Of a DNA stretch of 64,000 nt, positions 34,350-43,643 are shown in pieces. The stretch covers positions 4,006,395 to 4,070,394 of the forward strand of contig NZ_AP017928.1 in assembly GCF_003584645.1 (NCBI RefSeq), read 5' to 3'. Position 1 is the first letter of the stretch. Every line of letters begins with the position of its first letter. This stretch comes from Methylocaldum marinum (GTDB taxonomy: Bacteria > Pseudomonadota > Gammaproteobacteria > Methylococcales > Methylococcaceae). The notes below the pieces were generated by a model. It searched no databases. It worked only from the letters and a program-made list of their open reading frames with translations, and was not told where the DNA came from. A program made the position numbers and the translations under genes.

Positions 34350-35300
34350 ATGAACATCGACATCCGCACCGCGACCGAAGCCGACGCAAAGGCCGCTTGT
34401 GAAGTCCTTCGCCGCTCCATTTCCGAGTGCTGCGTGGAAGATCACGGAAATGATCCGTCGCTGCTGGCGGCGTGGCTCGAGAACAAAACGCCCGAAAAGG
34501 TGCGCAGTTGGCTGAGTGCCGGTGGTAGCTACGGGGTCGTCGCCGAAGTGCGGGGTCGGATCGTCGGATTCGCGATGCTGTTGCAGTCCGGCGAAATCCC
34601 CTTGAGTTATCTGATTCCGGAAGCCCGATTCAGGGGGCTGGGCAAAGCCATGCTCATGGCGATCGAACGAGAGGCGCAGAGACGCGGGCTCCGGCAACTG
34701 AACCTCGAAAGTACGAAAACCGCCCGTGATTTCTATCTACGGAACGGTTTTTCCCCTTCCGGTCCATCCGTCGTCGAGTTCGCCATGGAGGCCTATCCGA
34801 TGTGCAAGGGGCTCTCGGGCGATCCTTTGAAAGCAAGCATACAAGAAGCAACTCTGGACCATGTGCATGAAATAGCCGTCATGGTCGGCGAGTTGTTGAA
34901 TGAGATCATGGACACGATAGGGATAAAGGCCTTCAACTTCAATCTCAAGGATACGAAAGCCAATATCGGGGATTTCATCGAGAGCGGCAAATATGTCGTT
35001 TTCGTTGCCAAAACGGAGAATGCCATGCCGGTTGGCTTCATCGCACTTTATGAAAGCCGAGCCCTCTATGCCGAAGGTGTTTTCGGCACCATCCCGGAGT
35101 TCTATGTTCGTCCGGAATTCCGCTCACAAAACTTTGGGCAGCGGCTCCTGATGCGGGCCAGGGCCTTCGCCGAATCGCGCGGCTGGAAGCGTTTGGAAGT
35201 GACCACTCCGCTGCTTCCGCAGTTCGACAAAACACAGGCCTTTTACGAAAGGGAGGGATTTACGATTACCGGAGGCCGCAAATTGAAGCTGGTTCTGTGA
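34350..35300 (+). CDS. Tandem GNAT acetyltransferase
   Basis: 316 residues from MNIDIRTATEADAKAACEV; a longer in-frame start at 34314 lacks support. There are two GNAT domains: residues 1-140 with SYLIPEARFRGLGKAMLMAIE (acetyl-CoA loop RGLGKA) and ARDFYLRNGF; residues ~160-316 with EFYVRPEFRSQNFGQRLLMRA (loop RSQNFGQ) and AFYEREGFTI. Duplicated GNAT domains occur in amine- or antibiotic-acetylating enzymes. The substrate is unknown. Confidence 0.85.
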   Translation: MNIDIRTATEADAKAACEVLRRSISECCVEDHGNDPSLLAAWLENKTPEKVRSWLSAGGSYGVVAEVRGRIVGFAMLLQSGEIPLSYLIPEARFRGLGKAMLMAIEREAQRRGLRQLNLESTKTARDFYLRNGFSPSGPSVVEFAMEAYPMCKGLSGDPLKASIQEATLDHVHEIAVMVGELLNEIMDTIGIKAFNFNLKDTKANIGDFIESGKYVVFVAKTENAMPVGFIALYESRALYAEGVFGTIPEFYVRPEFRSQNFGQRLLMRARAFAESRGWKRLEVTTPLLPQFDKTQAFYEREGFTITGGRKLKLVL

Positions 35301-35540
35301 CAGCGAACATCAGGGTTTGCTTCGTCGGCGATTGGTTCGTCACGATGCCGGCGGGGCTATCCTGCGGCACTGGTATCGGGAGTATTCCGTCCGGGAGTCG
35401 GCATCGTCGCTGTCGCGTGCCCCGCTAAGGTCTGTTGCTTTCCGGTCGAATTGCAACGGAATGAAGCTTGCGTTTGAGGGGCGGGCGGGGCACACTCCTT
35501 TTGCCGTTGGCTCACGGTTAATGTTGTCAAGGGGATAAAT

Positions 35541-35690
35541 ATGGACGTCAAGAACGAAGAACGTTTTGATCCCTCGAAATTCACCCCGATCGGCACCTGG
35601 ACCCTGCTTTGCCTGATCATCGCCGGTATGGTCATTGCCTGGCTATTCCTGTATTTCGGCGTGTTCCTGCCGCGCGGCGGCGTACAATGA
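35541..35690 (+). CDS. Small single-span oxidase subunit (subunit IIa-like)
   Basis: A 49-residue protein: soluble N-terminus MDVKNEERFDPSKFTPIGTW, one membrane helix (LLCLIIAGMVIAWLFLYFGV) and a short tail. Position directly before subunit II (9 bp) and its size match the subunit IIa of ba3-type oxidases or the equivalent helix that completes the CuA subunit. A GGGGAT ribosome-binding site precedes it. The 240 bp before it hold no gene and presumably the operon promoter. Confidence 0.75.
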   Translation: MDVKNEERFDPSKFTPIGTWTLLCLIIAGMVIAWLFLYFGVFLPRGGVQ

Positions 35691-35699
35691 GGTGAAGCG

Positions 35700-36221
35700 A
35701 TGCATATTCACCCGCTTGAGCGTAAATGGATTTACCTGGTTCTCGTGGTCATCGGCCTGTTCCTGGCGGCTATCTTCTATACCGCCTTGGTCCGTAACAT
35801 CCACCCGCCCAGTCATCTCGAAACCATCGATTCCGCCAGTCTCCACCTGAGCAAGGAATTCGCGGAGGATAAGCTGGGGGTCTGGACCGAGCCCGACGGC
35901 ACCATCAAAGTGACCGTGGTTGCCGCCCGCTACGGATTCTATCCCCGCGAAATCCAGCTTCCGGCAGGCACCCCGGTGACCTTCCGTATCGCCAGTGCCG
36001 ATGTCCTCCACGGCATTCACATCCCGATGACCAATATGGGCACCATGGTCGTGCCGGGCTATGTGTCGGAGATCACCACGACCTTTCCGAAACCGGGCGA
36101 ATATCCGATGCTCTGCAATGAGTATTGCGGACTTGGACATGACCACATGTGGAGCAAGGTGACCGTGGTGGCCAAGGACAGCTGGCCCGCCGCCCCCGGC
36201 ACGGCAACAATCGGGAGATGA
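35700..36221 (+). CDS. ba3-type cytochrome c oxidase subunit II (CuA)
   Basis: 173 residues. One N-terminal transmembrane helix (WIYLVLVVIGLFLAAIFYTAL) is followed by a cupredoxin domain. The CuA ligands are visible: His in DVLHGIHIP, and CNEYCGLGHDHMWSK with two Cys, His and Met. It accepts electrons from cytochrome c at the periplasmic side and passes them to subunit I. The single helix, not two, is characteristic of B-family oxidases. Confidence 0.92.
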   Translation: MHIHPLERKWIYLVLVVIGLFLAAIFYTALVRNIHPPSHLETIDSASLHLSKEFAEDKLGVWTEPDGTIKVTVVAARYGFYPREIQLPAGTPVTFRIASADVLHGIHIPMTNMGTMVVPGYVSEITTTFPKPGEYPMLCNEYCGLGHDHMWSKVTVVAKDSWPAAPGTATIGR

Positions 36222-36225
36222 GCGT

Positions 36226-37854
36226 ATGTTGGATCCTGCGGTCAGAAAACTGGCCCTGAGCCATTTCGCGGTCGCTTTCGGCACCTTCGGTTTGGCGGCG
36301 GTTATGGGGTTTTACCAGGTGCTGGAGCGCAGCGGCATGTTCCCGGCACTGCAGTCGCCCGGTGTGTATTTCGCCTCGGTCAGCACGCATGGCGTGTTGA
36401 TGGCCTATGTGCTGACGACTTTCTTCATCATGGGTTTCGGCTATGTCACGGCCGTGTCCAGCCTGAAAACGCCGCTGTGGTATTTGAAAGGTGCCTGGAT
36501 CGGGTTCTGGATCAGTACCGCCGGCACCGTCTTGGCGGCGATCCCCTTGCTGCTGGGTCGGGCTTCGGTGCTGTACACCTTTTATCCGCCGGTGCAGGCC
36601 CATGCGGTTTTCTATGTCGGTGCGGCGCTGCTGGTGGTGGGCTCCTGGTTCTGGTGCGTCATCATGATCGTCATGCACGGGCACTGGAAGAAAGCCCATC
36701 CGGGTGAGGCGGTGCCTCTGCCGATGTTCGCCACCACCGCCAACGCGATTCTATGGCTTTGGACGAGTGCGGGCGTGGCGGCGGAAGTGGTGTTTCAGCT
36801 CATTCCCTGGGCTCTCGGATTCAAGGAGACGGTCGACGTGGGTCTCGCCCGCACCTTGTTCGCCTGGACCCTGCACCCGATCGTGTATTTCTGGCTGATT
36901 CCGGCTTATATCGCGCTTTACAGCTTCGTGCCCAAGGCCGCGGGCGGCAAATTGTTCAGCGACGAGCTGGGGCGTGCAGCGTTCATCATGCTCCTGGTGC
37001 TCAGCCTCCCGATCGGGTTCCATCACCTCTACATGGACCCGGAGCAAGGTACCGGCTTTAAGCTGTCGCACGGCGCGCTGACCTTTCTGGTGGCCGTGCC
37101 GACCCTGATGACGGCGTTCACGGTGTCCGCTTCGCTGGAGCTGGCCGGCCGTATCCGGGGCGGGACCGGGCTGTTCGGCTGGATCGGCGCTCTGCCCTGG
37201 CGCAATCCCATGGTGCTCGCGGGCATTCTGGCGGGTGCCATGCTGGTGCTGGGCGGTTTCGGCGGCCTGGTCAATGCCAGCTACGCGATGAATGCCATGG
37301 TCCACAACACGGCGTGGGTGGCGGGCCATTTCCATCTGATTTTCGGCGGGACCACGATCATCATGTACATGGCCACGGCCTATTACCTTTGGCCGAGACT
37401 GACCGGCAAGCCGCTGTGTTCGAATACCCTGCCGCTGGCGCAATTGTGGTCCTGGTTCTGGGGGTTCGCCATTCTGACCACGGCCTGGCATATTCTCGGG
37501 CTGCTCGGTCAGCCGCGCCGCATTTCGACGGTGACCTACAACAGCCCGCTCACCTTTGCCTGGGATCCCTATGTGCTGACCATGGTCGTCGGCGGAACCG
37601 TGCTGACGGTTTCGGCCGGACTATTCGTCTACATCCTGGCGCAGTCCTATCGGCAAGCCTCCACCGGAACGGTTCCGGCGTACGAGATCGAGTACGCGGA
37701 AGCGCTGGGCGCGGTGACGCGGGTGCATCCGCTGCTGAACGGCTTCAGAGCGTGGAATATCGCAATCGCGGTGCTGATGCTGATGAACTTCGGTTATCCG
37801 ATCGCCCAGTTTTTCCTGATCAAAACCTTCGATTCGACGCCGTGGGGGTACTGA
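36226..37854 (+). CDS. ba3-type cytochrome c oxidase subunit I
   Basis: 542 residues with about 13 membrane helices. Haem and CuB ligands: VSTHGVLMAY (low-spin haem His), WTLHPIVYFWLIPAY (CuB His and crosslinked Tyr), FHHLYMDP (CuB His pair) and TAWVAGHFHLIFGG (high- and low-spin haem His). The lack of the usual A-family D-channel motif and the context fit a B-type oxidase with high oxygen affinity. It starts 4 bp after subunit II. Confidence 0.93.
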   Translation: MLDPAVRKLALSHFAVAFGTFGLAAVMGFYQVLERSGMFPALQSPGVYFASVSTHGVLMAYVLTTFFIMGFGYVTAVSSLKTPLWYLKGAWIGFWISTAGTVLAAIPLLLGRASVLYTFYPPVQAHAVFYVGAALLVVGSWFWCVIMIVMHGHWKKAHPGEAVPLPMFATTANAILWLWTSAGVAAEVVFQLIPWALGFKETVDVGLARTLFAWTLHPIVYFWLIPAYIALYSFVPKAAGGKLFSDELGRAAFIMLLVLSLPIGFHHLYMDPEQGTGFKLSHGALTFLVAVPTLMTAFTVSASLELAGRIRGGTGLFGWIGALPWRNPMVLAGILAGAMLVLGGFGGLVNASYAMNAMVHNTAWVAGHFHLIFGGTTIIMYMATAYYLWPRLTGKPLCSNTLPLAQLWSWFWGFAILTTAWHILGLLGQPRRISTVTYNSPLTFAWDPYVLTMVVGGTVLTVSAGLFVYILAQSYRQASTGTVPAYEIEYAEALGAVTRVHPLLNGFRAWNIAIAVLMLMNFGYPIAQFFLIKTFDSTPWGY

Positions 37855-37855
37855 G

Positions 37856-38512
37856 GTGAAGACGGGCTATGTTCTCGCAGGTGTCCTGCTCGCGGCGGTG
37901 AACGGACCGGGTGCGGCCGAACCTTCGACTCGGCTGGCCTGGACGCCGGAAACCCTGGCATTCGTTCGGAACGGCAATGCCGACAGGGGCGAGGTGCTCG
38001 CCGAGGCGTGCGAAGGCTGCCATGCCGCTACGCCGGAAAACGCCGACAGCGAATTCCCTTATCTTCAAGGGCAATTAGCGAATTACCTCTATAAGCAGTT
38101 GCAGGATTACAAGACCGGTAGTCGTTCGAACGAGATCATGGTGGGCATAAGCGCCGGGATGTCCGATGAGGACATGGCGGACGTCTCGGCCTGGTACCGC
38201 CGCCAGCCCGCGGCTCCCGCACGGAAAGTGGATGAGGTATCGGACGCGGCTCGAGCACTCGTAAATCGCGGGGACAGTACGCGCATGCTTGCTCCTTGCG
38301 CAGTGTGTCACGGTTCCTCCGGACACGGGCAAGCTCAGGACACCCCGGCACTCGCCGCTCAAAAGGCGACCTACCTGGAGCAAACGATGCTGGCGTATAA
38401 ATCCGGTGCGCGCCATAACGATATCTATCGGCGCATGCGCCTCATCGTGCAGCAGCTCAGCGACGAGGAGATCAGGCAGCTGGCGCGGTATTATGCGGGT
38501 TTGGAGCATTAG
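37856..38512 (+). CDS. Diheme cytochrome c (c4-like)
   Basis: 218 residues from a GTG placed 1 bp after the subunit I stop. There is a signal peptide to about residue 21 and two haem c sites, CEGCH at 52-56 and CAVCH at 148-152, each followed by a c4-type fold with Met ligands (GISAGMSDED, YRRMRLIVQQL). It probably delivers electrons to the oxidase encoded just upstream. Confidence 0.9.
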   Translation: MKTGYVLAGVLLAAVNGPGAAEPSTRLAWTPETLAFVRNGNADRGEVLAEACEGCHAATPENADSEFPYLQGQLANYLYKQLQDYKTGSRSNEIMVGISAGMSDEDMADVSAWYRRQPAAPARKVDEVSDAARALVNRGDSTRMLAPCAVCHGSSGHGQAQDTPALAAQKATYLEQTMLAYKSGARHNDIYRRMRLIVQQLSDEEIRQLARYYAGLEH

Positions 38513-38606
38513 AACAGAACGTTTTCATCTCGCTTATTCGGCATAACAGGCTTGGCGGAAGTCGTTGCCGCAGTTGGCCAGGGTAACCCGACTCGAGTAT
38601 TCGGAG

Positions 38607-38626
38607 GTCGGCAATCCTTTGCCGAC
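38607..38626. repeat. 20-bp REP-like palindrome
   Basis: GTCGGCAATCCTTTGCCGAC, of the same family as the array at 31.5-34.3 kb, here as a single palindrome in the convergent intergenic space between the diheme cytochrome and the peroxidase. It could act as a bidirectional transcript-end hairpin. Confidence 0.75.
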
Positions 38627-38687
38627 GAACCCGTTGACCCGCCGGCGACGCCGGGAACGGATGCCCTTTATCCTGCCTTACTCTTAG

Positions 38688-39761
38688 CTAATGATTTCCC
38701 TTCCCTTCGGGTTTAACCGTGCCTTCCGGCGTGACTTCCACGATCGGCAATGGGGTGTCCTTGGTATGAGCCGGGAGGATGGGTAGTTCGATCCGGGGCT
38801 GGTCGCCGGTCAAGGCTCTCAGGAAGGCGACGACCGAGTCGATTTCCGGATCGGTCAGCTTGGCGCCCAACTGAGCCGTGCCCATGACGGCTACCGCCTG
38901 CTTGAGGTCCCACACCTGGCCGGAATGGAAATAGGGCGGTGTCAGCACGATATTCCGCAAGGAGGGCACTTTGAAGACGTATTCGTCGCTCGCGGTATTG
39001 GTCACCGTAAAGCGCCCCTTGTCCTTCTCCGGCAGAATTTCCGCGCCCGGTTTTTCGACCACGCCGAATGGAAAATAGCCGTTGCCGCCGATGTTGATGC
39101 CGTTATGGCAGTTCGAGCAACCCTTCTCCATGAACAGCGCCAGGCCTTTTTTCTCCGCGTCGCTCAGCGCCTTCTCGTCGCCCTTGAGATAACGGTCGAA
39201 CGGCGAATTCGGAGTGATCAGGGTGGCTTCGAAGGCTTCGATGGCTTTCGCCAGGTTATCGAAATTTGCGGGGTCGGGCTCGTTCGGGAAGGCTTTCTTG
39301 AACCGGTCCACATAGCCCGGAATGGTGTTCAGGGTCTCCTGGAGCCGCTCGGGGGTGTTGTTCATTTCCACGCTCGCCTGGAGGGGGCCCTTGGCTTGGG
39401 TCTGAAGGTCCGCGGCACGCCCGTCCCAGAACTGGGCAGCATTGAATACGGAATTCAGCACCGTGGGTGCGTTGCGCGGCCCTTTCTGCCAGCCGTGGCC
39501 GATCGAGGTCTGTTCCAGATCGACGCCGCCGAGCGCCAGGTTGTGGCAGCTGTTGCAGCTGATCATCCAACTCCTCGAAAGCCGGGGATCGAAGTACAGC
39601 ATCTTGCCCAACTCAACCCTCTCGGGTGTAACGGGGGTACTCCGAATGTCCGGCGGTTCCGTGGGAATGGGCTTGAACAGTGCCTGCGCCTTTTGCATGA
39701 GTTCCTCGGCTGCCCATGCGTTTCCGGCCATAAGCGGCAGGCACAAGATTAGTCTTTTCAC
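38688..39761 (-). CDS. Diheme cytochrome c peroxidase (CcpA/MauG family)
   Basis: 357 residues with a signal peptide (MKRLILCLPLMAGNAWA). Two haem sites: CNSCH at 69-73 and CSNCH at 215-219. Typical family segments include LGKMLYFDPRLS, RNAPTVLNSVFN, FWDGRAADLQTQAKGP and TPPYFHSGQVWDLKQAV. It reduces hydrogen peroxide in the periplasm using electrons from small cytochromes c; some members instead modify proteins. The convergent oxidase cluster suggests a shared respiratory context. Confidence 0.92.
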   Translation of the reverse strand: MKRLILCLPLMAGNAWAAEELMQKAQALFKPIPTEPPDIRSTPVTPERVELGKMLYFDPRLSRSWMISCNSCHNLALGGVDLEQTSIGHGWQKGPRNAPTVLNSVFNAAQFWDGRAADLQTQAKGPLQASVEMNNTPERLQETLNTIPGYVDRFKKAFPNEPDPANFDNLAKAIEAFEATLITPNSPFDRYLKGDEKALSDAEKKGLALFMEKGCSNCHNGINIGGNGYFPFGVVEKPGAEILPEKDKGRFTVTNTASDEYVFKVPSLRNIVLTPPYFHSGQVWDLKQAVAVMGTAQLGAKLTDPEIDSVVAFLRALTGDQPRIELPILPAHTKDTPLPIVEVTPEGTVKPEGKGNH

Positions 39762-39902
39762 CTTTGCTCTCCCTGTGAAAAACCGACTATCGGAAGCAAC
39801 GAGCCCTGACGGGTGATTATCCGATCGTTCTTCAGTAGCTCAAATGGGATTTCTCAATCGGAGCCGGATAATCCCGGGGGCGTGAGCGGATCATCCCGAG
39901 GA

Positions 39903-42158
39903 TCATATGATCCGGGCGTGCCGCAGGCTGTCAGGTCCGGATTTGCTTCGGATATAGGCGTCGAACTCGTCGGCATCGATGGGTTCCTGGAGATAAAAGC
40001 CTTGGCCGAACCGACAATCGATGCGCTGCAAAAACGCCAGCTGGTCCGCGGTTTCGATGCCTTCGGCCACGGCATCCAGATTCAGGTGCTCGGCCAGGTT
40101 GACGATGGCCTCGACGATAGCCGCGTCTTGCTGGTTGTGCACGATGCTGCGAATGAAGCAGCGGCCGATTTTCAGTTCGTCGAGCGGCAGCTGTCTCAGA
40201 TAGGCCAGCGAGGAAAATCCGGTTCCGAAATCGTCCAGGGACAGGCGTACGCCGGTGTCTTTCAACTGGCGCATTGTCTGCAATGTGCCTTTTAGGTCTT
40301 CCATCACGACGCTCTCGGTCAGCTCCAAGCTGATCCGGCCGGGGTCGACCCGGCACCGGGCCAAAATCTGCGAAATCGTAGCGACCAGCCGCGGATGCCG
40401 GAACTGCACCGGGCTGAGATTGACCGACACGCTGCGGATGTCGGTGAGCAGACCGCTTTGTTCCCAGCCGCGCACGCGCATGGCGGTTTGTTCGATGATC
40501 CACTCGCCGATGGGCAGGATCTGGCGGGATTCTTCCGCAAGCGCAATCAGATCCAGCGGCCCGATCACGCCTCTTGCGGGATGCAGCCAGCGCATCAGTA
40601 CTTCCGCGCCGGACGGGCGGCCGCTGTGCAGATCGAACTGCGGTTGGAAGTACAAGCGCAACTCCAGCCGGTCGATCGCGCTGCGCAGCTCCTGTTCGAG
40701 GGTGAGCCGCCTTTGCGCGCTCTTGTGCAGCTGGGGGTTGTAAAACCGGATGGCGTTTCGGCCGTCGTGCTTGGCGCGATACATCGCCATATCCGCATGT
40801 CCGAGCACGTCTTCCGCGGTTTCGGAAGCGTCCGGAAAAAGAACGATGCCTATGCTCGGTGTTACTTGGTAAGCATGTTCTCCCAGCCGGTACGGTTCTC
40901 CCAGCGAGGTGAGCACTTTCTCGGCAATTTTCCAGCAGCGGTCTCGGGCGTGCTCCGGTCTCTCCGCCAGCTCGCAGAGCAAAATGACGAACTCGTCGCC
41001 GCCGTAGCGGGCCACGGTGTCCTCGCTACGCACCAGCGAGCGGAGCCGGTCGGCAATCTGCTGCAACAGCTCGTCTCCGGCCGGGTGGCCCAAGGTATCG
41101 TTGACGGTCTTGAAGTTGTCGAGGTCCAGAAACAGCAGCGCGCCGTTCCAGCCATGCCTTCTCGATGCCGCCAATGCCTGCTCGAGCCGGGCGTGGACGG
41201 CGCGGCGGTTCTCCAGGCCGGTCAGCTCGTCGAATAGGGCCATTCGCTCGGCTTCCGCTTCGGCCGCCGCGCGAATCTCGACTTCGTTTTCCACCTGCCG
41301 ATAGGTGGAATACATGCTGATCATCAAACCCGCCAGCACGCAGATGTAGCTGACGCTTTTCAGCAGATGGGCGAGATCGAACTCGAGGTCGAACAAACGG
41401 CTCGACGACGGCATGAAGAAGGCTTGGGCGACGAGGCTCACGATCAGGGATATCACCATCCAGTGCTCGAAACTGTCGGTCTTCCACTTGCCTTTTCTGA
41501 AATAGGCGATCAACGCGAGCAGAAAAATGAGCGCGGCGACGAATTCCTGGGGGCGGTGAAAACCACCGACCGAAATCGGGTAATGAGCCGGCGGGAGCGG
41601 AACGAAAGTCAAGACAATAACGCTCAGCAGGGTGGCCGCGGCAGTCGCGAAGTATACGGTGCTTGCATCGAGCCGGCCGGATTCCCCGAGCGTCGCTTCG
41701 CGGCGCCAGGCCCATGCGCTCGACAGCAGCGCGGTGGCCAGAAACGCGCGGGAGGCCATCCCACTCCACGGCATCAGCGCCGATAATGCCGAAGGCAAGC
41801 GCTGACTCAGCCATTCGGATGTCACCAGTGCATGATGGCCGTCGAGCAGGCCGGTCCCCAGGAAACCGGTGCCTATGACCAGGAAAGTATTGTTCTTCCG
41901 GCTGTAGTAGCGGACCAGCGCCATGGTGCCAACCACGAACGCCAGCAATGTCGCGGCTGTTTCCATGACGGTGTGGAGATGTCCCGAGCCGGTCCAGGCA
42001 TGGCCGCGTAATGTCTGGAAGCCAGCTATGAGAAGCAGGGCCAGCAGCGTATAACTCAGCTGGCGCTGCCTGGTCGAAAAATCGAAGGGGATACTGTTCA
42101 AGGCTGGGGACGGCTTATGGCCGAGAAGGTTTTCCGAGACTTCATAGGGCTTTTCCAA
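39903..42158 (-). CDS. Membrane GGDEF-EAL protein with MASE-type sensor
   Basis: 751 residues. Residues ~30-290 hold eight hydrophobic helices forming a MASE3-like sensor region. A GGDEF domain follows (~325-480) with LFDELTGLENRRAV and an intact YGGDEFV site, but no clear RxxD inhibitory site was checked. The EAL domain (~495-740) has EVLMRW in place of EAL, and LELTESV, LDDFGTGFSSL and KIGRCFI, the usual catalytic segments. It could make or degrade cyclic di-GMP; the altered EVL is a common active variant. Confidence 0.88.
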   Translation of the reverse strand: MEKPYEVSENLLGHKPSPALNSIPFDFSTRQRQLSYTLLALLLIAGFQTLRGHAWTGSGHLHTVMETAATLLAFVVGTMALVRYYSRKNNTFLVIGTGFLGTGLLDGHHALVTSEWLSQRLPSALSALMPWSGMASRAFLATALLSSAWAWRREATLGESGRLDASTVYFATAAATLLSVIVLTFVPLPPAHYPISVGGFHRPQEFVAALIFLLALIAYFRKGKWKTDSFEHWMVISLIVSLVAQAFFMPSSSRLFDLEFDLAHLLKSVSYICVLAGLMISMYSTYRQVENEVEIRAAAEAEAERMALFDELTGLENRRAVHARLEQALAASRRHGWNGALLFLDLDNFKTVNDTLGHPAGDELLQQIADRLRSLVRSEDTVARYGGDEFVILLCELAERPEHARDRCWKIAEKVLTSLGEPYRLGEHAYQVTPSIGIVLFPDASETAEDVLGHADMAMYRAKHDGRNAIRFYNPQLHKSAQRRLTLEQELRSAIDRLELRLYFQPQFDLHSGRPSGAEVLMRWLHPARGVIGPLDLIALAEESRQILPIGEWIIEQTAMRVRGWEQSGLLTDIRSVSVNLSPVQFRHPRLVATISQILARCRVDPGRISLELTESVVMEDLKGTLQTMRQLKDTGVRLSLDDFGTGFSSLAYLRQLPLDELKIGRCFIRSIVHNQQDAAIVEAIVNLAEHLNLDAVAEGIETADQLAFLQRIDCRFGQGFYLQEPIDADEFDAYIRSKSGPDSLRHARII

Positions 42159-42190
42159 CCTGGCGTTTCAACGGGATGATTCGATCGCGC

Positions 42191-43084
42191 CTATTCTAGC
42201 GATCGGCTTTTCGGTGTGCCGGCAACCCACGATTTTCCGGGCGGTGGATTCACGCGCCCGGCGTGGTGCCCGACGCCGGGACGGGCACGCAATGTGTAAG
42301 CCAGGATCGCCGCGGTCGCCGACACGTTGAGGGATTGTACCTGGCCTGTGCCCGGCAGGGTCACGACGGCTTCGCATGCCGCAAGCGTTTCATGTGAAAG
42401 CCCTTCTTCTTCATTGCCGAGAACGACGGCTGCCGGGCGGGGATCCTGCGTCATCGCTTCCAGGGGAACGCCGCGCTCCAAGGCCGTGCCCAGAATTCGA
42501 TAGTCGTGCTTCAGTCGCTTCAGGGCTTCGGGTAAACCCTTGGCCTTGCGAATCTGCAGGTATTCGAGTCCGCCCTCGGCGATGCGATAAGCCGAGTCGG
42601 AAAGCCCGGCCTGGGCCGAATGATCCGATATTACCAGATTGTGAAACCCGAAAAACGCCAGGGTGCGGGCGATGGCGCCGAGATTGTGGGAATTGCCGAC
42701 GCCGTCCAGGATGAACAGCGCCTGTCCGCCGCGGGCCCAACGACGGGCTTCCGCGAGATCGAAGGATGGTACCGGCTGCGGCTCGGCTACCGCGACGATG
42801 CCGCCGTGCAGTACGGTGCCGGCGATGCGTGCCAGTTCTTCGGCGTCCACCATGCGATAGGGCCGGCGGAGCCGGGCCATGTATGCGCAGAACGCTCCGA
42901 CCAGCGGCACCCTCTGTTCCTCGTAGAAAAACCGCAGAATCCGATCGGGATTGCGTTTGAACAAGGCGGTAACCGCCGGCAGGCCGGCGATTTTTATCGT
43001 CCGTTCGGAGTGCGGGCCTAAAGGTTTCTCGGACTGAAAGCGTTTTGGCGCACGTGCCTGGCGGGGCGGTTTCGGTTTGGACAC
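42191..43084 (-). CDS. SpoU/TrmH family RNA 2'-O-methyltransferase
   Basis: 297 residues. A basic N-terminus and substrate-binding domain (to ~100) precede the SPOUT domain: motif 1 LDGVGNSHNLGAIART, motif 2 VVLGNEEEGLS and motif 3 GQVQSLNVSATAAILAY, which form the trefoil knot. The overall arrangement resembles E. coli YfiF rather than TrmH or RlmB. It probably methylates a ribose in tRNA or rRNA; the site is unknown. Confidence 0.85.
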   Translation of the reverse strand: MSKPKPPRQARAPKRFQSEKPLGPHSERTIKIAGLPAVTALFKRNPDRILRFFYEEQRVPLVGAFCAYMARLRRPYRMVDAEELARIAGTVLHGGIVAVAEPQPVPSFDLAEARRWARGGQALFILDGVGNSHNLGAIARTLAFFGFHNLVISDHSAQAGLSDSAYRIAEGGLEYLQIRKAKGLPEALKRLKHDYRILGTALERGVPLEAMTQDPRPAAVVLGNEEEGLSHETLAACEAVVTLPGTGQVQSLNVSATAAILAYTLRARPGVGHHAGRVNPPPGKSWVAGTPKSRSLE

Positions 43085-43189
43085 GGAAGGGATTGCCTAG
43101 TAGTTTCTTGAGTTTGCCATTCTACCCATTCCCGGCTGTCCGAAGCGAACTGAAACCGTGTCCCGCCTGATGCTTTTCAATAAGAAGCA

Positions 43190-43484
43190 ATGAGCCGCGA
43201 TGAGAAATTAAATCCGCTCCCTACCAGCTTCTGGCGGGCCTGGGAAGGGGCACTTTTGGTCGCCCTCCGGGACAGAGGTGCCTGGAGCGTAGCGAAGAGG
43301 TCATCGAGCAAGGACTGGAGGCTGCCTTTGAAGGCGTGGAGCAGGAAGGCGACAAGGACCGGAAAGGTGAGGATGCGCTGCCGGGAGAAGGCGGTTGGGC
43401 GGGTGCGATGGTCGGCGATGAACTGGGGATCGTGAAGCGTTTTGGTGAGATCGGCAAGAATACCGGCATGGATAGTGCTAAGCG
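43190..43484 (-). pseudogene. N-terminal fragment of an IS4-family transposase
   Basis: One minus-strand frame reads LTKTLHDPQFIADHRTRPTA, then FSRQRILTFPVLVAFLLHAF, KGSLQSLLDDLF and TKSAPSQARQKLV. This is the conserved beginning of IS4-type transposases (RQR...F..L...FL, then TKSAF.QAR.KL). No start codon, DDE core or C-terminal part is found, so it is an old remnant. Confidence 0.65.
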
Positions 43485-43643
43485 GCCTTCATTGATTAAT
43501 CATTTGTTTTCAGATAGTTACGCGACATTGTATACCACAAAATCCTTATTAATCCGGCCCTTAAATAGCCCGACTCAAAATTCAGCTAACTTATTGATCT
43601 TGCCAAACCATGGCGTCGCATATTTAAGGGCCTTCTTAATAAC

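Noticed and set aside
35317..35538. Small open frame before the oxidase operon
   Set aside because: No homology, no plausible start signal; the segment more likely holds the operon promoter.
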